Assembly (NCBI GenBank): GCA_023052935.1
Contig: CM041294.1
Location: 36,541,236 to 36,605,235, forward strand
From: Piezodorus guildinii
Lineage: Eukaryota; Arthropoda; Insecta; Hemiptera; Pentatomidae
Length of the DNA stretch: 64,000 bases
Direction: 5' to 3'
Positions 34,411-46,421 of the stretch are shown here, in pieces. The position numbers and the translations under genes are program-made. The notes under the pieces were generated by a model that saw only the letters and a list, made by a program, of their open reading frames with translations, did not search any database and was not told the DNA's origin. The stretch's first letter is position 1; the number at the start of each line of letters is the position of its first letter.

Positions 34411-36011
34411 GATATGTTGCTAGTTTATTTTTATTAAAACACATTTCAATATAACTTTATTCCTTAATATATTATTTTAAAAAGCAACAACCGATTAAAA
34501 CAAGTTGTATCATGAACATGAACTTAGTAGGGAGTGTTCCACCTGATCTATTTATTACAAATATGCACTAGAGCTTGCACTGGCTTCTTCTTATCTTAAA
34601 TTAAATGTATTTTTCATATAATACGTGAAATAATAATGTGTATATATCTTCAAAGGTAATATCATATTTTCTTTAAATTACAGAAATGAATTAAATTGTA
34701 TTTTTTTAAATTAAAATATTATTTCAAAATGTGCTTAATAAGGTAAAACTTATAAAGTGCTTAAATATAATAGATTTGCTTTACATCACAATATATTCTA
34801 TTTTTTTCTGTCTTGGAGAATGTTATTATTACGTTATTCGCAACAGACAAGAAACCACCAAAAAACAAATACTAAAATTTAATTATAATAATAATAATAA
34901 AATGTTCCACAGCTCATTGTAAACAGCCTTGCAAGGAGGTTAGTTGGCCGAAACTAAGTTCAGCTAGCTTATATTTTCCCAATTTTTTAGTAACTGAATT
35001 TTAAAGGCTGGAAGAACCACAAATAATTATCCTGCCACTGACTGATTCGAATCCGAGATCCGGGAGATTGACATCCTGCATAGTAAATTTAACAATGTAA
35101 ACGTAAATTCCCTCGTAAATATACGTACTAAACATTTACAACACAATGGTTGGCAACACCAAGCATTTCATATTCATTCAAAACATTCCTTAAAATCCTC
35201 AAGTAAATAACCTAATTATGATTTTCAACTAATGAATGAAATTAAAAGAAAACGGAATTAAATAAAAATTGAATTGTACAAATGTGAAATATGGTCAGAA
35301 AAAGTACAATTTTACTTATCTAACATCAGATATGACAAGGAACATCGTTCAATGGTATAAATTGTTGATGAAACTGACGTAGCTCATGTAATCAATGGCG
35401 TTGCAAGTCGACATGAAATAATAATTCTCAAATCGATAGGTAGCGGTGTACCAACATCACAGTAACATTGCTTTCGTCATAAAGGAATAATATTGTATAT
35501 TTATTACTTAGGAATAATTCCAGAAACGAAAAATCACTAACACTTCACTGATGTAATAAAATAAAATGTTATAAAATCTAAAAAATGTCTTGTAATTTTA
35601 AAGTTGAAATTACATTCCGGCACCTGTAGCACTGATTGAAACATTGGCCAACTGCAAACAACTGAAATTGTATTAATTCACGAACAGCGGTTTATCCTCT
35701 GTGTTGATTGAAAATTATATTAAATTGCTGTTTGCAGAACCAACTTCAAAGGCCGCAGATCTGCTCCTGTGAAGTTGGATTCGGAACCAATAAGTTACAT
35801 CGGTATATTTATTCATTCAACCAATAATTATTACCGAGTTTCAAAAATACTAACTAAATTAATAATAAAGTAAATCATTAATCAAGTATGTAAAAGCGTG
35901 AAATTTAAACTATCTATTTAAAAATGCCTCTATGAAGGTATTTTACGCTTATAAAACACCAAAAAATTTGTTCATTACCTAAGAAACATTTGTCACATAT
36001 AAAAAAAAAAA
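34411..36011. other. Non-coding DNA
   Basis: AT-rich single-copy sequence. A weak tRNA-like B-box on the reverse strand near 35040-35060 (GGATTCGAATC) may mark another SINE remnant. Nothing else is recognised. Confidence 0.4.
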
Positions 36012-36906
36012 TCTGGTGCGGGCAACACACGACTTTCACTTACCTCCATTTTTAAAATCAATGAAAGAATTTTCAAACGCAGTTAGAGATAAAAATACGT
36101 GAAATTATTAAGGAATTAATCAAATTGAATTTATATAGAAACATGTGTTTTATTAAAAATCAATTATATTATTATCTTAAATAATCAGTAAGTTTTATCT
36201 TCTTTTCATCACTCTCCAATAACTTTTAAAAGCTTGTGTATGAGATGATATTTTTTCTAAAATCTTTAGCTTTCCAACGGTATATCATACATGTATATTA
36301 CTGCTCTTATGTTCAAAAACGAAAAATTGCATTAAAAAAATATTTTTTCTGTTTTCTCCTTTAGTTGGGTATCGAATTTATTCAATTTATATATTTACGA
36401 GTTTTCCATAAGCGTTAACAAGATAATTTAGTTATTATTATTAAATCAACAAAATTAAAGGTACTTTAGGGGAAGAAAATTTAAAATATCGGCATTTAAG
36501 CCCTGTCAGACCATTTTTATCTAAATAAAACCTACATGATATTAAAGCTCATTACATTTTACATCGATATAGCGAGTTTAATTAAAATCGTCGGAACCGT
36601 TTTCGAGAAAATCGAAAAAAGGTGCAAAATGCATGGTATAAAGGGCCTCTTCTGGTAGGCTCATTTTGATGAAAAAATGTTTTGTCACGTCTCGGGCGTA
36701 TAGTTGTCTTAAATATGAAATTTCAGTTTCATAGGACTTACCGTTTCCGCCCGGGAGTTACCACACACACACACACACAGACCTTTTTGCGGGACTTGGT
36801 TATTTGGACCCAGGGGACCCTAAAACATGTATTTCCGTTGAAAACTGGAATTCGAAAATTTTCACGATCGCAATACTTCCCCTTACTATATATAGTAAGT
36901 GAAAGT
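36012..36906 (+). repeat. Family N repeat, full-length reference copy (copy 6)
   Basis: This 895-bp copy begins TCTGGTGCGGGCAACACACG. It then has ACTTTCACTTAC (36032-36043), whose exact inverse GTAAGTGAAAGT closes the element at 36895-36906. The interior is non-coding, with a highly conserved core (36480-36610) and a (CA)n tract at about 36763-36779. The 3' end carries an 18-bp perfect palindrome at 36882-36899. The architecture of fixed ends, subterminal inverted repeats, microsatellite and terminal hairpin resembles DINE-1/HINE elements derived from Helentrons. A MITE-like or foldback origin is the alternative. Frames inside it are accidental. Confidence 0.85.
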
Positions 36907-36912
36907 AAAAAA

Positions 36913-38290
36913 CAATAACAATCTGCTTTTCATTGATGGTTTATTTACAATGTTAGAATTCATGTTCACCATTTAATAATAATATAATTATACAATATAA
37001 CGTTCATCGATCCATAAAACCGCTTTTTGGACAAATTAAATTTATTGCGGAAAAATGCCTTATTTTGCAACCAAATGAACCCTTTTACACAGCCTAATTA
37101 TAATTTTCATAATTTTAATTAAACCTTTTCCCCAAATTTAATTGCGATGAAAAGAAATCAAAAAAGTAATTTTATTTAAAAAAAAAACATTTTTTTAAAT
37201 TTTCAATTAGCAGGTCGCCTCAAGGCTATATAATATAAGGCGATACAATATAAAAGTAATTTAACAACCCAAAACAACGCAAATTTTATTATGTTTTAAT
37301 AAAAATCGAAACAAAATCCGTAAGTCACATCCTTGTTAAACAAAGGTTATACTTTGTTATGAGCAAACAAAAGGTTTGCCTCGTCGTCAATAACGAACAA
37401 CTGATATAAGGTTCGATTTATTTTATTTTCTTGAAAATTTTTGTGGGATGTTTAGCAGATACACTTTCAACACTTTGATGTTCGCATGGAATATATCTCG
37501 TCTCAGTGATCAAAAGGTAAAATCGTAAATACCAACCTTTTTGAAAGTCAATCAAGAGAAATCACTGTGTTCATCAATGAAACTTCTTACAAATGCCAAA
37601 AAATAAACATATTATTCTAATTATTATAAGCACAAAAGAAATTAATAAAACGTTTTATTTTATAAAAGTATGAGTGTGTTCATGTTTTCTTTATTTATTC
37701 GTTAACCTAGCATTTTCTTAATTTTTAAATTTTGTTATTATATACCTTTATTTATTTCAATTTCATTTTATATAATTTGACTTCCCTTTTGTTTATGTCG
37801 TAAATATTGTATGAATGTGATCCTGTAGCAATATTAATATTGTCCATTGTGACAAACTGTATCTGAATAAAAAAATATAATTGGTTCAAAAAAATAAATA
37901 GAACGTGAATATTATAACAATGACATCATTAGGCTAAGTTAAAACTAAACCTTATTGTCACAAACAAGAATGTAAAACAATAGTTACGCCTCCAACTACA
38001 ATTAAGTTTTAGGGAGTCGGAAAAAAGCGTAGTTCTGGAATTTAAAGGACAAAATAACTTTCTGAGAAGAGATTACTCATTTAGTAAGTATTTTCAATAC
38101 TTCTATGAGGTTGCGCTACATCCTGATAGTATGGAATATATTAGAACTAAAAATTTAAATAAACAAGAATATCGAAAAACTAGCTCCTTCAACAAAATTA
38201 TTCGAAAAATTCATCCTAAATTAAAATCGAAAGGGGGAAGGACAAGAAAAAGCCGATTTTCAATTACCCATAACAACAAGCAATCCCACA
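36913..38290. other. Non-coding; 3'-UTR-like repeat at 37735-37885 and an unassigned frame
   Basis: The 37735-37885 block is shared with 24840-24985. A stop-free frame without clear homology runs about 37985-38307 (+), including ALHPDSMEYIRTKNLNKQEY. It directly precedes the reverse transcriptase fragment and may be part of the same decayed element. I cannot assign it. Confidence 0.4.
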
Positions 38291-38299
38291 ATGAAATTG

Positions 38300-38640
38300 C
38301 AGGATGAAGCGAATCGAAATTTCAACCGGAACACCACCACTGTTATCAACTGATTGCTCAAAGGCCTTTGATGCCGTCTCACATGGGTTAGTATGTGAGC
38401 TATGGATTGATCTTGAATGTCCTGAGCAACTTAATTCGAATTTGGACCATTCTCAGGGAACATCGCATAGCAGTGAGATCGTACGAGAACATATGCATTG
38501 AGTTGCACAAAGAGGAGTTTTCTCACCATACTCTTTTCTGCATACTATATTTCTTGTTATAAATAATAAAGAGGTGTACAAACATAGCCATCAAAGGTGT
38601 ACTCTCCACCAAGCCGAAACTGGAATAGTAAGATTGTAGA
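38300..38640 (+). mobile_element. Non-LTR reverse transcriptase fragment (motif A)
   Basis: LLSTDCSKAFDAVSHGLV is reverse transcriptase motif A, with its catalytic Asp. The downstream text in other frames is compatible with the region leading to motif B. It contains shifts and stops, and both ends are truncated. Confidence 0.65.
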
Positions 38641-38651
38641 AACTCGAGGTC

Positions 38652-38865
38652 ATCTGTGATGTAGTGAATAGCTAAACGGCTTTCTATACACAAATACGCG
38701 GGTTCGAACCCGGCAGAAGGCCTCAGGATTCTTTAATGACAGTACAAACTCCTAAATTATCCTTATAGTCCTTCGTAGGGGGCGTAAAATGGTGGTCTCG
38801 AGCCTGTACTCGTTAAGATCCTATCCCAATTTGAATAGGAATCTATACGAATTTATCTATAGGTA
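38652..38865 (+). repeat. SINE family B
   Basis: The tRNA-like head has a B-box GCGGGTTCGAACCCGG, and the body includes GTCCTTCGTAGGGGGCGTAA. The 3' part reads GATCCTATCCCAATTTGAAT. It is the same family as 18224-18452 (reverse) and 61066-61262 (reverse). Confidence 0.72.
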
Positions 38866-39484
38866 ACATAGATGACTAACCAAAAAACAAACAAGAATGG
38901 GAAATTGGAATGTAGACAAAGCATTAGACTTTCACTGTTTAAATTTAAGATTTGTAAATGCACGTGACCTACTCTACAGTGCGCTCCATGTTGAAAGTAC
39001 TGAAAAGGTCAATGGTTAGAAGTTTGGAACCGTTTAGATTGGAATGTTCCGAGATAACTTCTCAAGAGGATGAAAAACACCAAATTTTAAATCGGATATT
39101 TAAAACTGGCTAGAGATAAAGTAATATATTGTCATTACGAATGATTGATCATGCTAATGTCAAATTTGATAAATAAGAAGTTTCTCATATTTCTACAAGC
39201 TTTCTTTCTTTTCCGAACCATAATCACGTAAGCAGTCTAGAGGAAATAATAAATAAATAAATAAGAAATGTCCTTTGCTGAATGATTAAAACCCAGGAAC
39301 GTTAGCTGCCGAGAACTATCTCTCCCCTGCCTATTATCATACTACTGGTGTTTCGTCCCGCACGTTTGCAGATTGTCATCATTCTTTTATGAATAAACAG
39401 ATTGACATTGACACTGTACATTTCTTTTTCGAGTACTATTAATAACAATTGATTGTTTCGGTTAACGATAAAACTATTACGCAA
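38866..39484. other. Non-coding DNA
   Basis: AT-rich sequence, with no recognised gene. A reverse-strand frame at 39302-39598 is unrecognised and overlaps the start of the local duplication. Confidence 0.4.
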
Positions 39485-39895
39485 TATATTGCCATGGCAT
39501 TTATAATTTTCATAATCAATCAATGAATAATTATCAGGATTAAAATTGTACAGAATGGAAGAGTATAGATGACGTTTCAACCACTTCAAATGACACAATT
39601 AATTACCTAAATGTGGACCGAGCAGAGGAACACTGTTTAACATCTGATTTACATAATGCATGGTAGATGCTAAGCTTGCTATTTACTGAAGATCAGGTCC
39701 TCATTAATTCGGCATAAATTTAAATGAAGCCGCTGTGAATATCAAGAATTGAAAAAAATATTATTAATTTGATTTGGTGCTAACGAAATTCATCGAATAT
39801 TTATGTACTTGATAAATATTTGAAAAGATGTTTTCACAGTCAACAATTTAAAATTTGAGGACTTTTACAACGTAAAATGTTTTATTTAATTTTAG
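39485..39895. repeat. Local direct duplication, copy 1
   Basis: Text including TACATAATGCATGGTAGATG, AAGCTTGC and AATTCGGCATAAATTTAAATG recurs with substitutions about 440 bases downstream. Confidence 0.7.
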
Positions 39896-39954
39896 GTGGA
39901 TGAAATTTGTTGGCACAATTTTGATCATGTTAATTGTTCATTTCATGATTACGA

Positions 39955-40305
39955 ATTACAATGGCATCCATGTCATATATAATTTTCATGGAACATTAAC
40001 TGAGTAATTAACACAGTTAAAATAGTAAAGTGAAAAGTATACATAAATATGTGGACCTAGCACTTGAACATGTGATATACATAATGCACGGTAGAAGCTA
40101 AGCTTCCTGTTTGCTGAATATGAGATGATCTATAATTCGGAATAAATTAAAATGTAGCCTGGGTGAATATTAAGAATTGATAAATTATTATTAATTCAGA
40201 TTGGTGCTAAATTAACTGATTTTACTATTCAAATATATATTTACTTATATACAAAATCAAAAAACTGAAATTTGACGACTGGTATAACGTAAAATACGTT
40301 CATAC
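39955..40305. repeat. Local direct duplication, copy 2
   Basis: The counterpart of 39485-39895, with TACATAATGCACGGTAGAAG, AAGCTTCC and AATTCGGAATAAATTAAAATG. Divergence is moderate, so the duplication is not recent. Confidence 0.7.
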
Positions 40306-41641
40306 AAAAAGTAAACGATTTCTCACAGTAGAATATGATTAAATATATACTTCAATACAAATTAAATTAACGAACCCACCGGAGGGTTCACACTTGTCTA
40401 CCTATGGGCGGAGTGACGCACCGATGGGTCACGCTTAACTACAGTGGGGCGACGTGTATCACATATGTCAGTAGTTTTTAGAAAACAAGTTTATTTTATT
40501 TTTCTCAACATTATATGTAGTAGGAATTCATAAGCATAAGGGTTTGTTTATTAGGTATTTTACAACTTTATAAATCCCCCCTCAAAGGACTCTTATCGGT
40601 TTTTAATTTCACTTGTTTACTCTTCTTTAGGAATTTTATATAGCTGTGCGTGATTTCTTTCCATATTTCTATTCCCATAATATGATATAAGAATATAATA
40701 TATAGTAATAATAATATAAGAATAATTTTTAATAATAAATAATAATATAAGAAACTTTTTTTTTTTTTTTTTTTGGCATTAAACGTGCTTAATACCAAAA
40801 AAAAAAAAAAAAAAAAAAAACGCTCCACAGTGAGGCGAATCTATGCATTCGGTGGACATAGGACTAATGTCTGAAATTTTTAATTTCTCCATATTTGTTT
40901 GGTTAAGATGTTTTCTTAGTTTCTATTATCATTGTCTATCATCAGTTTTTTTTTTTAATTAAAAATTTCTACCTAAGATATCTTATTTAAACGACCGTCC
41001 ATGGAAAATGTTCTTTTTTAAACACTTTGCCACACCTATTTTGATCGACCAAAATTAATGAATCATCAATAAAAAAATAGAAAAAAAATGTCTACTGTGT
41101 CACCCTATATATCAAAATTAAATCGATTCCTCGTTAAAAAAATAATGGGGGCCTACGTTTAACCTTTTTTTCGTACGGCCAACAGTCTAGCCATAATACT
41201 ACAATGTCCAAGAATTTGCTGTTTCGGCCCAGTGTGCGCCTCACGAAGCGTAAGTAGCTAAGACAGTACTGCCTCACGCGGAAAAAACGTAGACATTCGC
41301 CCCAGCGTGAACTTGTTAAGTGGGTTAGCCGATCATAATAGAATTTATAATACGAGTCCAACAATAACATATTTCAATATCCCCAGGTTGAACCTTCACA
41401 CTTTTGTAAGGCTCGAGGTTACCAAGGTGGCGCCTTGACCATATCAGTCACGACGACTTCTGGAGGTTAGACATGTTGTGGCCTACGGTATGCAAACAAT
41501 TAATGTGAAATGATACAGGAAAACAAATTTCCATGATATAGGTCCCATAATGTATAACTCTAAACTCCGATAAAACCAGAAATAATCTCTACACTTCTAT
41601 TAATTATTTTTTAATAATAATATTTCCTTATTTTTTTGCAG
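40306..41641. other. Intronic DNA upstream of the host exon
   Basis: It contains GC-richer blocks near 40375-40450 and 41160-41300, and long A and T runs near 40755-40820. Pieces such as CACAGTGAGGCGAATC (40829) and the complement of ATTCGCCCCAGCGTG (about 41295) look weakly inverted, but do not establish an element. The last bases are the T-rich tract and AG acceptor of the exon. Confidence 0.4.
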
Positions 41642-41772
41642 ATGTTCCAGAGACGAAGATCAGCTTAGGCACTTCACTTAAAGCGGACGAGATTCGGGAA
41701 GGAAATGACGTCTACTTCGATTGTAAAGTGAAAGCTGTTCCTCCTGTTTACAAGATAGAGTGGAGGCACAAT
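41642..41772 (+). CDS. Exon of a Sidestep-type immunoglobulin cell-adhesion gene
   Basis: This 131-bp exon has a T-rich tract and AG acceptor (41640-41641) and a GTAAGT donor (41773-41778). It starts with two bases completing a split codon (phase 1 intron) and ends on a full codon (phase 0). It encodes 43 residues including VPETKISLGTSLKADEIREG, NDVYFDCKVKA and VYKIEWRHN. The Cys and Trp are the B- and C-strand signature of an Ig fold. The segment resembles the Ig domain of insect Sidestep-family receptors, single-pass neuronal surface proteins that bind Beat-type partners in axon guidance. The match is from memory of the family; the paralogue cannot be named. Composition is markedly less AT-rich than its surroundings. 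No partner exon is seen, so flanking introns appear to exceed 41 kb and 22 kb within this window. Confidence 0.88.
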
Positions 41773-42121
41773 GTAAGTCCATTTTAATTATCTTAAAATT
41801 TATTTAAGTTTACACCAAATACTTTATCTAAAGTTTGTTATTAAGTTAAGGAGTATCTCAGTAATGCAGTTATTTCACAAACAGCTATTATTATTTTATC
41901 ATAAGGTCTATCAACACCCGATTCCAAAACCAATCCTCATTTCATTTTTGATCAAGCTCTAACATTGGCAGATCACGGAACTTTAAATTTAGTGATTACC
42001 TTTAGTTGTCTGTTTTTGTTCAAACATCCTAATCACTCTAACCATTCAGTAATTTATATGAATGTGATTTCTTCTTTATTTCACATATTTTTCAATTCAT
42101 ACTATCCACACAAACAAATAA

Positions 42122-42855
42122 ATGAATATAATCCAGTCATTAGAAAAAAACGACTCGAAAGATGCCTTACTAATGAACATACAGCTTCTGGAAAGAGAAT
42201 GTGTTCATTCAGGCAAAACAATCAGGTTCTTGTGGGTTCCTTCTCATTCTGCCATTAAGAATAATGAAGAAGCTGATCGAGCTGCAAATGCTGCTCGTAC
42301 GGATCCTACGGATGTTGTTTGCATTGATAGGACTACTAGTCTGGACTGGCGTGCATATGTAAAGGAAACTATTTACAAATCGTGGACTAAGGAGTGAAGA
42401 GGAAAAGCCGAAAAGTTGGGGAAAATTAAAGACAGCCCAGAGGCTTGGAAAACTTCTGAGAGAAGAAACCGCCGTGAAGAAGTCGTCCTAGCCAGACTAC
42501 GCTGCGGCCATACCGCCATTACCCATACTCACCTCCTGAAGGGACTCTACCCTCCGACCTGCAGGACTTGCAGGAGACCGCTGACAGTGGAGCACATCAT
42601 AATGGACTGCGAGGCATTTAGGAAAGCAAGAAGCAGCTGCAAGATTAGTAACAGGCTGAACGTTGCACTTGGTGACAGTGAGGACAGTGTTAAAGGTTAT
42701 TCAAGTTTTTTAAAAAATTGTGGAATGTATAATCATATATAGTTTATTAACAATGTTAAATAGAAAAAACAAACAAATGTTATATTGACCATATATTGTA
42801 TGTAATATGCTAATGACGCTTAGTGGGTAGATGCATTTAAACAATTAATAAAAAA
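42122..42855 (+). mobile_element. RNase H-bearing non-LTR retrotransposon 3' fragment
   Basis: The frame opens at 42122 and is interrupted by TGA at 42395-42397, then reopens in the same frame to 42742. The first part has the RNase H end motif IRFLWVPSHSAIKNNEEADR. The second part has LARLRCGHTAITHTHLL and a zinc-knuckle-like CRTCRRPLTVEHIIMDC. This arrangement fits I-group (I/R1/LOA-like) elements. The 3' UTR ends in an A-rich tail near 42850. It lies 350 bases after the host exon, on the same strand, in its intron. Confidence 0.85.
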
Positions 42856-42929
42856 AAAAATAAATGAATAATCATTTCTGAACTTACTCTTATTACTATT
42901 AAACTTCTTGATATAATCTAATATTACTT

Positions 42930-43005
42930 TATTTTTTAGTATATTATTTTCATTAATGAACCTTTGCAATAAATCAAGATAATAAAAAAAAAAAAAAAAA
43001 AAAAC
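42930..43005 (+). repeat. Family F start fragment
   Basis: TTTTCATTAATGAACCTTTG and a following A-run match the start of family F seen at 44215, 48918 and 56572. Confidence 0.45.
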
Positions 43006-44214
43006 CTATGACGCCCCTTCTTTTATTTTTTAATTTTTTTAGTTGAATCAACAACAAAAATACATTCAATAGTTTTACGGAAAACCTATAATTCTTTTTC
43101 TATTTAATAATTAACCATTAACTTTCTCCATATCCTGAACTGTAAATTATTATGATTAGCCCAACGTATAATTAATGTAATAGTTTGCAACAGTTATATC
43201 AGTGAGCTTCCTTATTAATAGAATGGCCTTGTAGTTGCTGACAAGTGGAAACCAATGTATGTTCCGTTCCACAATTGCTTATTGTCCGTTACCAATTGGT
43301 AATCATCTCTACGCAATTTTCTGCAATATTGTCTTTTTTTAACAGTAATTTATAAATAGATTATTATTGTACAATATTGCAAGCAGTACAACATTTCAAA
43401 ATAACGAATGATGAAAAAGCATGTAATTAAATTTACTGGACATTGAACATGTGGTACTTTAAATTTGCAAAAATAAATTAAATTACAGAAGAACCTTTTT
43501 TTTTTATCAATTAAACTAAATAACACGAGATTCATTATAAATTTAAGATACTAAGAAGTTTAGCTTTGAGAAATTATTTTATTATTATTGTTTTGTTTTT
43601 TTCGTAGATTCAGCCTAGTTTGTTTCAAACACCGGGATATTTATCTTCATAATATAATATAAGCCACGAACTTGTTAGAGTGCAATGTATTTCATCTTAA
43701 ATATAAATCAATCTGCTTACATTCTTATGATAAATAGGTGATGAATATTATCACCAGTAGAGAGAGCAATTATAAAGTGCGTTTCTTCACTTTATTTTCA
43801 ATTCCGTGTCATCTAAAAAGGAAAATAAATTCAATATCCAAATTGATATGCAAGCACTCTGTAATTTATAAATAATTAAAACAAAAAAAAAAAGAAGAAT
43901 TATTAGAAGTAAAAAAAAATGTATATATAAAGAAAAAAACAAGTAGATTAATAACTTTGTGCTTATACTGTTTAGCTTTAGTTTATTAAGATTGATTTAT
44001 AATGAACATTATTCCAATTTTAATAAATAGCAATGACATAAAAATAGTTTCGAAACAGTATTTGTTGGAATACTGCAACCATATACAAATATTTCAGCTC
44101 ATGAAAAGTTAAAAGAATACGACAGACAAAATAATTTTGTTCTTCTATGTTTAAATGGTTATTTAAATGAGATTTTATCAGATAATTCTCAAGCAATTAT
44201 TTTAAAAAGTTATG
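43006..44214. other. Non-coding DNA
   Basis: AT-rich intronic sequence with A-runs. No gene is recognised. Confidence 0.45.
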
Positions 44215-45315
44215 TTTTTTATTTTGGTTCATTATTTTCAATAATCAACCTTTGTAATCGATCACAAAAAAAAAAAAAAAAAATAAAAAAAGAAGAAATT
44301 ACCTCTGCTCAAAATTTGAGAGCTTACCTTTCAAGATGCGTAAAACCCGAATAACAAATATAACAAAATCCGTTTGTCCGCCGTCCGCGGCATTTCTCCG
44401 AAACTACTGAACCAATTTTTTTTAAATTCGCCACAAAAATACTAGTCCATTCAACGATGATCTCAACACCTAGACGTTGATATCAGCTGGTTAGTTTTAA
44501 AATGGCGGCTGATTAAAAAGATTTTGTTCAATAACTCAGTTATTTTTGAAGATAAAAAAAAAAACTTTAGTGTTTTTTAACGATTAGTGTTGACGATAGA
44601 GAAAAGTATGCATAGAGTTATAGAATCAGTAAAGCGCGATCAACCATGAAGAAAAAATTCATATGTTTAATCAATTAACAGATTATAATAGATGTAATTA
44701 CACCAAAAATCGGTTATTATTGAAGATAGAAAAAGAAACGAAAAAAAAATCATGATAAAGACAATGCGATGATCAAAGTGCAAAAAAAAAAAAAAAAATT
44801 AAAATAAAAAAATCATCTTATATGGTCAAGCCACAAATTATTAGATATATGATTCCCTGATAACTCGGTTATTATTGATGATAAAGATAAAATGTAAGGT
44901 TTTCTGAATCAGAAAATTTTATTTAAATTAAAATTGAAAGAAAAGAAAAGGAAATAGTAACGCAGTCCTGTATTAATGCTCTTGGTATAATCGTAATGTA
45001 ATCAACCAAAAAAAAAAAAAAAAAAATTACCACTGCTCAAAATTTAAGAGCCTGTGTCGTTACCGAATAACGGATAAAAAAATCCGTTTCTCCTGCTTAA
45101 TAAATGAATAAATACCACGAAAAAAGATTCATTGAATTGGGTTTACAACTAGCTTAGATATTGCGTTTTGAAATCAGTGGTAGTGTTATGATATGATGCT
45201 TTGAATTAGTGCTTTTCATATTACTTAATTGTCTATCAACAGACATATAAACAGTTATACCCTAATATTGTTATTTGGAAATAATAAACCATTGTGTAAT
45301 AATTTGCAGCGTTGT
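44215..45315 (+). repeat. Family F repeat
   Basis: Contains the blocks TTACCTCTGCTCAAAATTTG, CCGCCGTCCGCGGC, CAACGATGATC and, at the end, AGTTATACCCTAATATTGTT with AATAAACCATTGTGTAATAA. Related pieces are at 48888-49580, 56565-56780 and 57715-58440 (reverse). An internal piece near 45035-45090 repeats the first block in degraded form. It is non-coding. Confidence 0.65.
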
Positions 45316-45317
45316 TG

Positions 45318-45794
45318 ACTAGCTGACCCGACAGACGTTGTTCTGTCTTGACTAGATATATCACTATCCACAATAAGAAACATAACAGAAAAACAATTAA
45401 AGAAATTGGTCCAGGCTATAAAGCCTAATGCCGTGACCAAGAGAAATAGGGATTCATTTTGTGTAGTGTGGTAATATAGGGTAAGTTCTAATAAGTTTAA
45501 ACCAATTTATCCCTAAAAGCAAAATTTTAATAAATATTATTTACAAAAATTACTAATAATAAAGCAATCATACATTAGTGTTACAAAACAATCTTACCTT
45601 AAAGAAAAAACGGTTTTTAAAGTTAATTCGTCAAACAATATCACAGTTAATTTAATAAACAAAAATCATCTCCTATTAACAAACACCTTAAACTGATTAT
45701 GTAATACAAAACATATGATCTTGATGTTATAACACTGTTATCTCCCAATGCTACAACAAAAGTGAATATATATATATATATTCCATATATATGC
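45318..45794 (+). repeat. Repeat with CTAGCTGACCCGACAGACG end (family H, left part)
   Basis: The start CTAGCTGACCCGACAGACG matches a type of repeat end I have seen in insect genomes. A matching opposite end, TGGTCCAGCCGTTCAGGCTG, occurs at 47190-47245. The 1.3 kb between holds two retrotransposon tails, suggesting later insertions. Confidence 0.45.
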
Positions 45795-46381
45795 AAAAAT
45801 AAAGCACTACAGTACAGTGGTGAGACCAGTGATACTGTATGGAATAGAAACAGTCAGCCTTCCGAACTTGGAGAAAATCATGATTATAGAGAGGAAAAAT
45901 TCTGAGGAGGATTCATGGGCCCAAAAAAAACGCAAGAGGGATATAGGAGAAGATCCAATAAGGAAAAATCCATGAATCTGGCAGATCTTGAAACAGAAGT
46001 TAGGACCAGGAAATTGAGTTTCTATTGGCATATGATGAGAATGAATGGTGAGAGATTAAATCAAAATATATTCGAGAAGCTCTGCAGTTATAAAAGTATA
46101 GGGGGATATGTTAAACAGATAAAAGAGGAAATTGTAATGCTAAAAATCACGACGAACAGGAACTGCTCGAATAAAGAGATTTTCGGAGCAAAACTAAAAG
46201 AAATTTGGGTTCTTGTGGGAGGGAGTAAGAGACGAGGAAGTTAATGGACTAAGGAGGAGCAAGAGGGACAGTCCAGGAGGATGAGAGAGTATTAGAGAAT
46301 GAAGGCGGAAGGTGAGAGGAGGAATAAGTAATGGTATTCGCGTGGTCTTTTTAAGCGGATTCGTGCAAAAAAAAAAAAAAA

Positions 46382-46385
<4 letters not shown>
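45795..46385 (+). mobile_element. RTE-like non-LTR retrotransposon 3' fragment, sense
   Basis: The pieces VVRPVILYGIETVSL, then the frame 45915-46244 with LETEVRTRKLSFYWHMMRMN and NIFEKLCSYKSIGG, are the C-terminal region of a reverse transcriptase of this type. The text ends in an A tail at 46367-46385. It has shifts and stops. It faces the reverse-strand copy at 46420-47105 tail to tail. Confidence 0.75.

Positions 46386-46415
<30 letters not shown>
46386..46415. repeat. (TA)n microsatellite between two retrotransposon tails
   Basis: A TA run lies between the A tail of one element and the 3' end (TAAGCCTA on the reverse strand) of the other. It may be the tail of the second element, whose relative at 7935-7953 ends in (TAT)n. 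Confidence 0.85.

Positions 46416-46419
<4 letters not shown>

Positions 46420-46421
<2 letters not shown>

Noticed and set aside
36682..36918. Similar open frames in two family N copies (also 52838-53080) that look like a conserved small protein
   Set aside because: Both frames run through the variable (CA)n tract, and other copies (1716, 9386, 59029) break them. The similarity comes from recent duplication of a non-coding repeat.
40829..41310. Possible short TIR element (CACAGTGAGGCGAATC against the complement of ATTCGCCCCAGCGTG)
   Set aside because: The match has several mismatches over 16 bases and no target duplication is visible.
41965..42258. 97-codon frame just after the host exon, possibly another exon
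   Set aside because: It has no acceptor-bounded coding signal, is hydrophobic and AT-driven, and overlaps the better-supported RNase H fragment in another frame.
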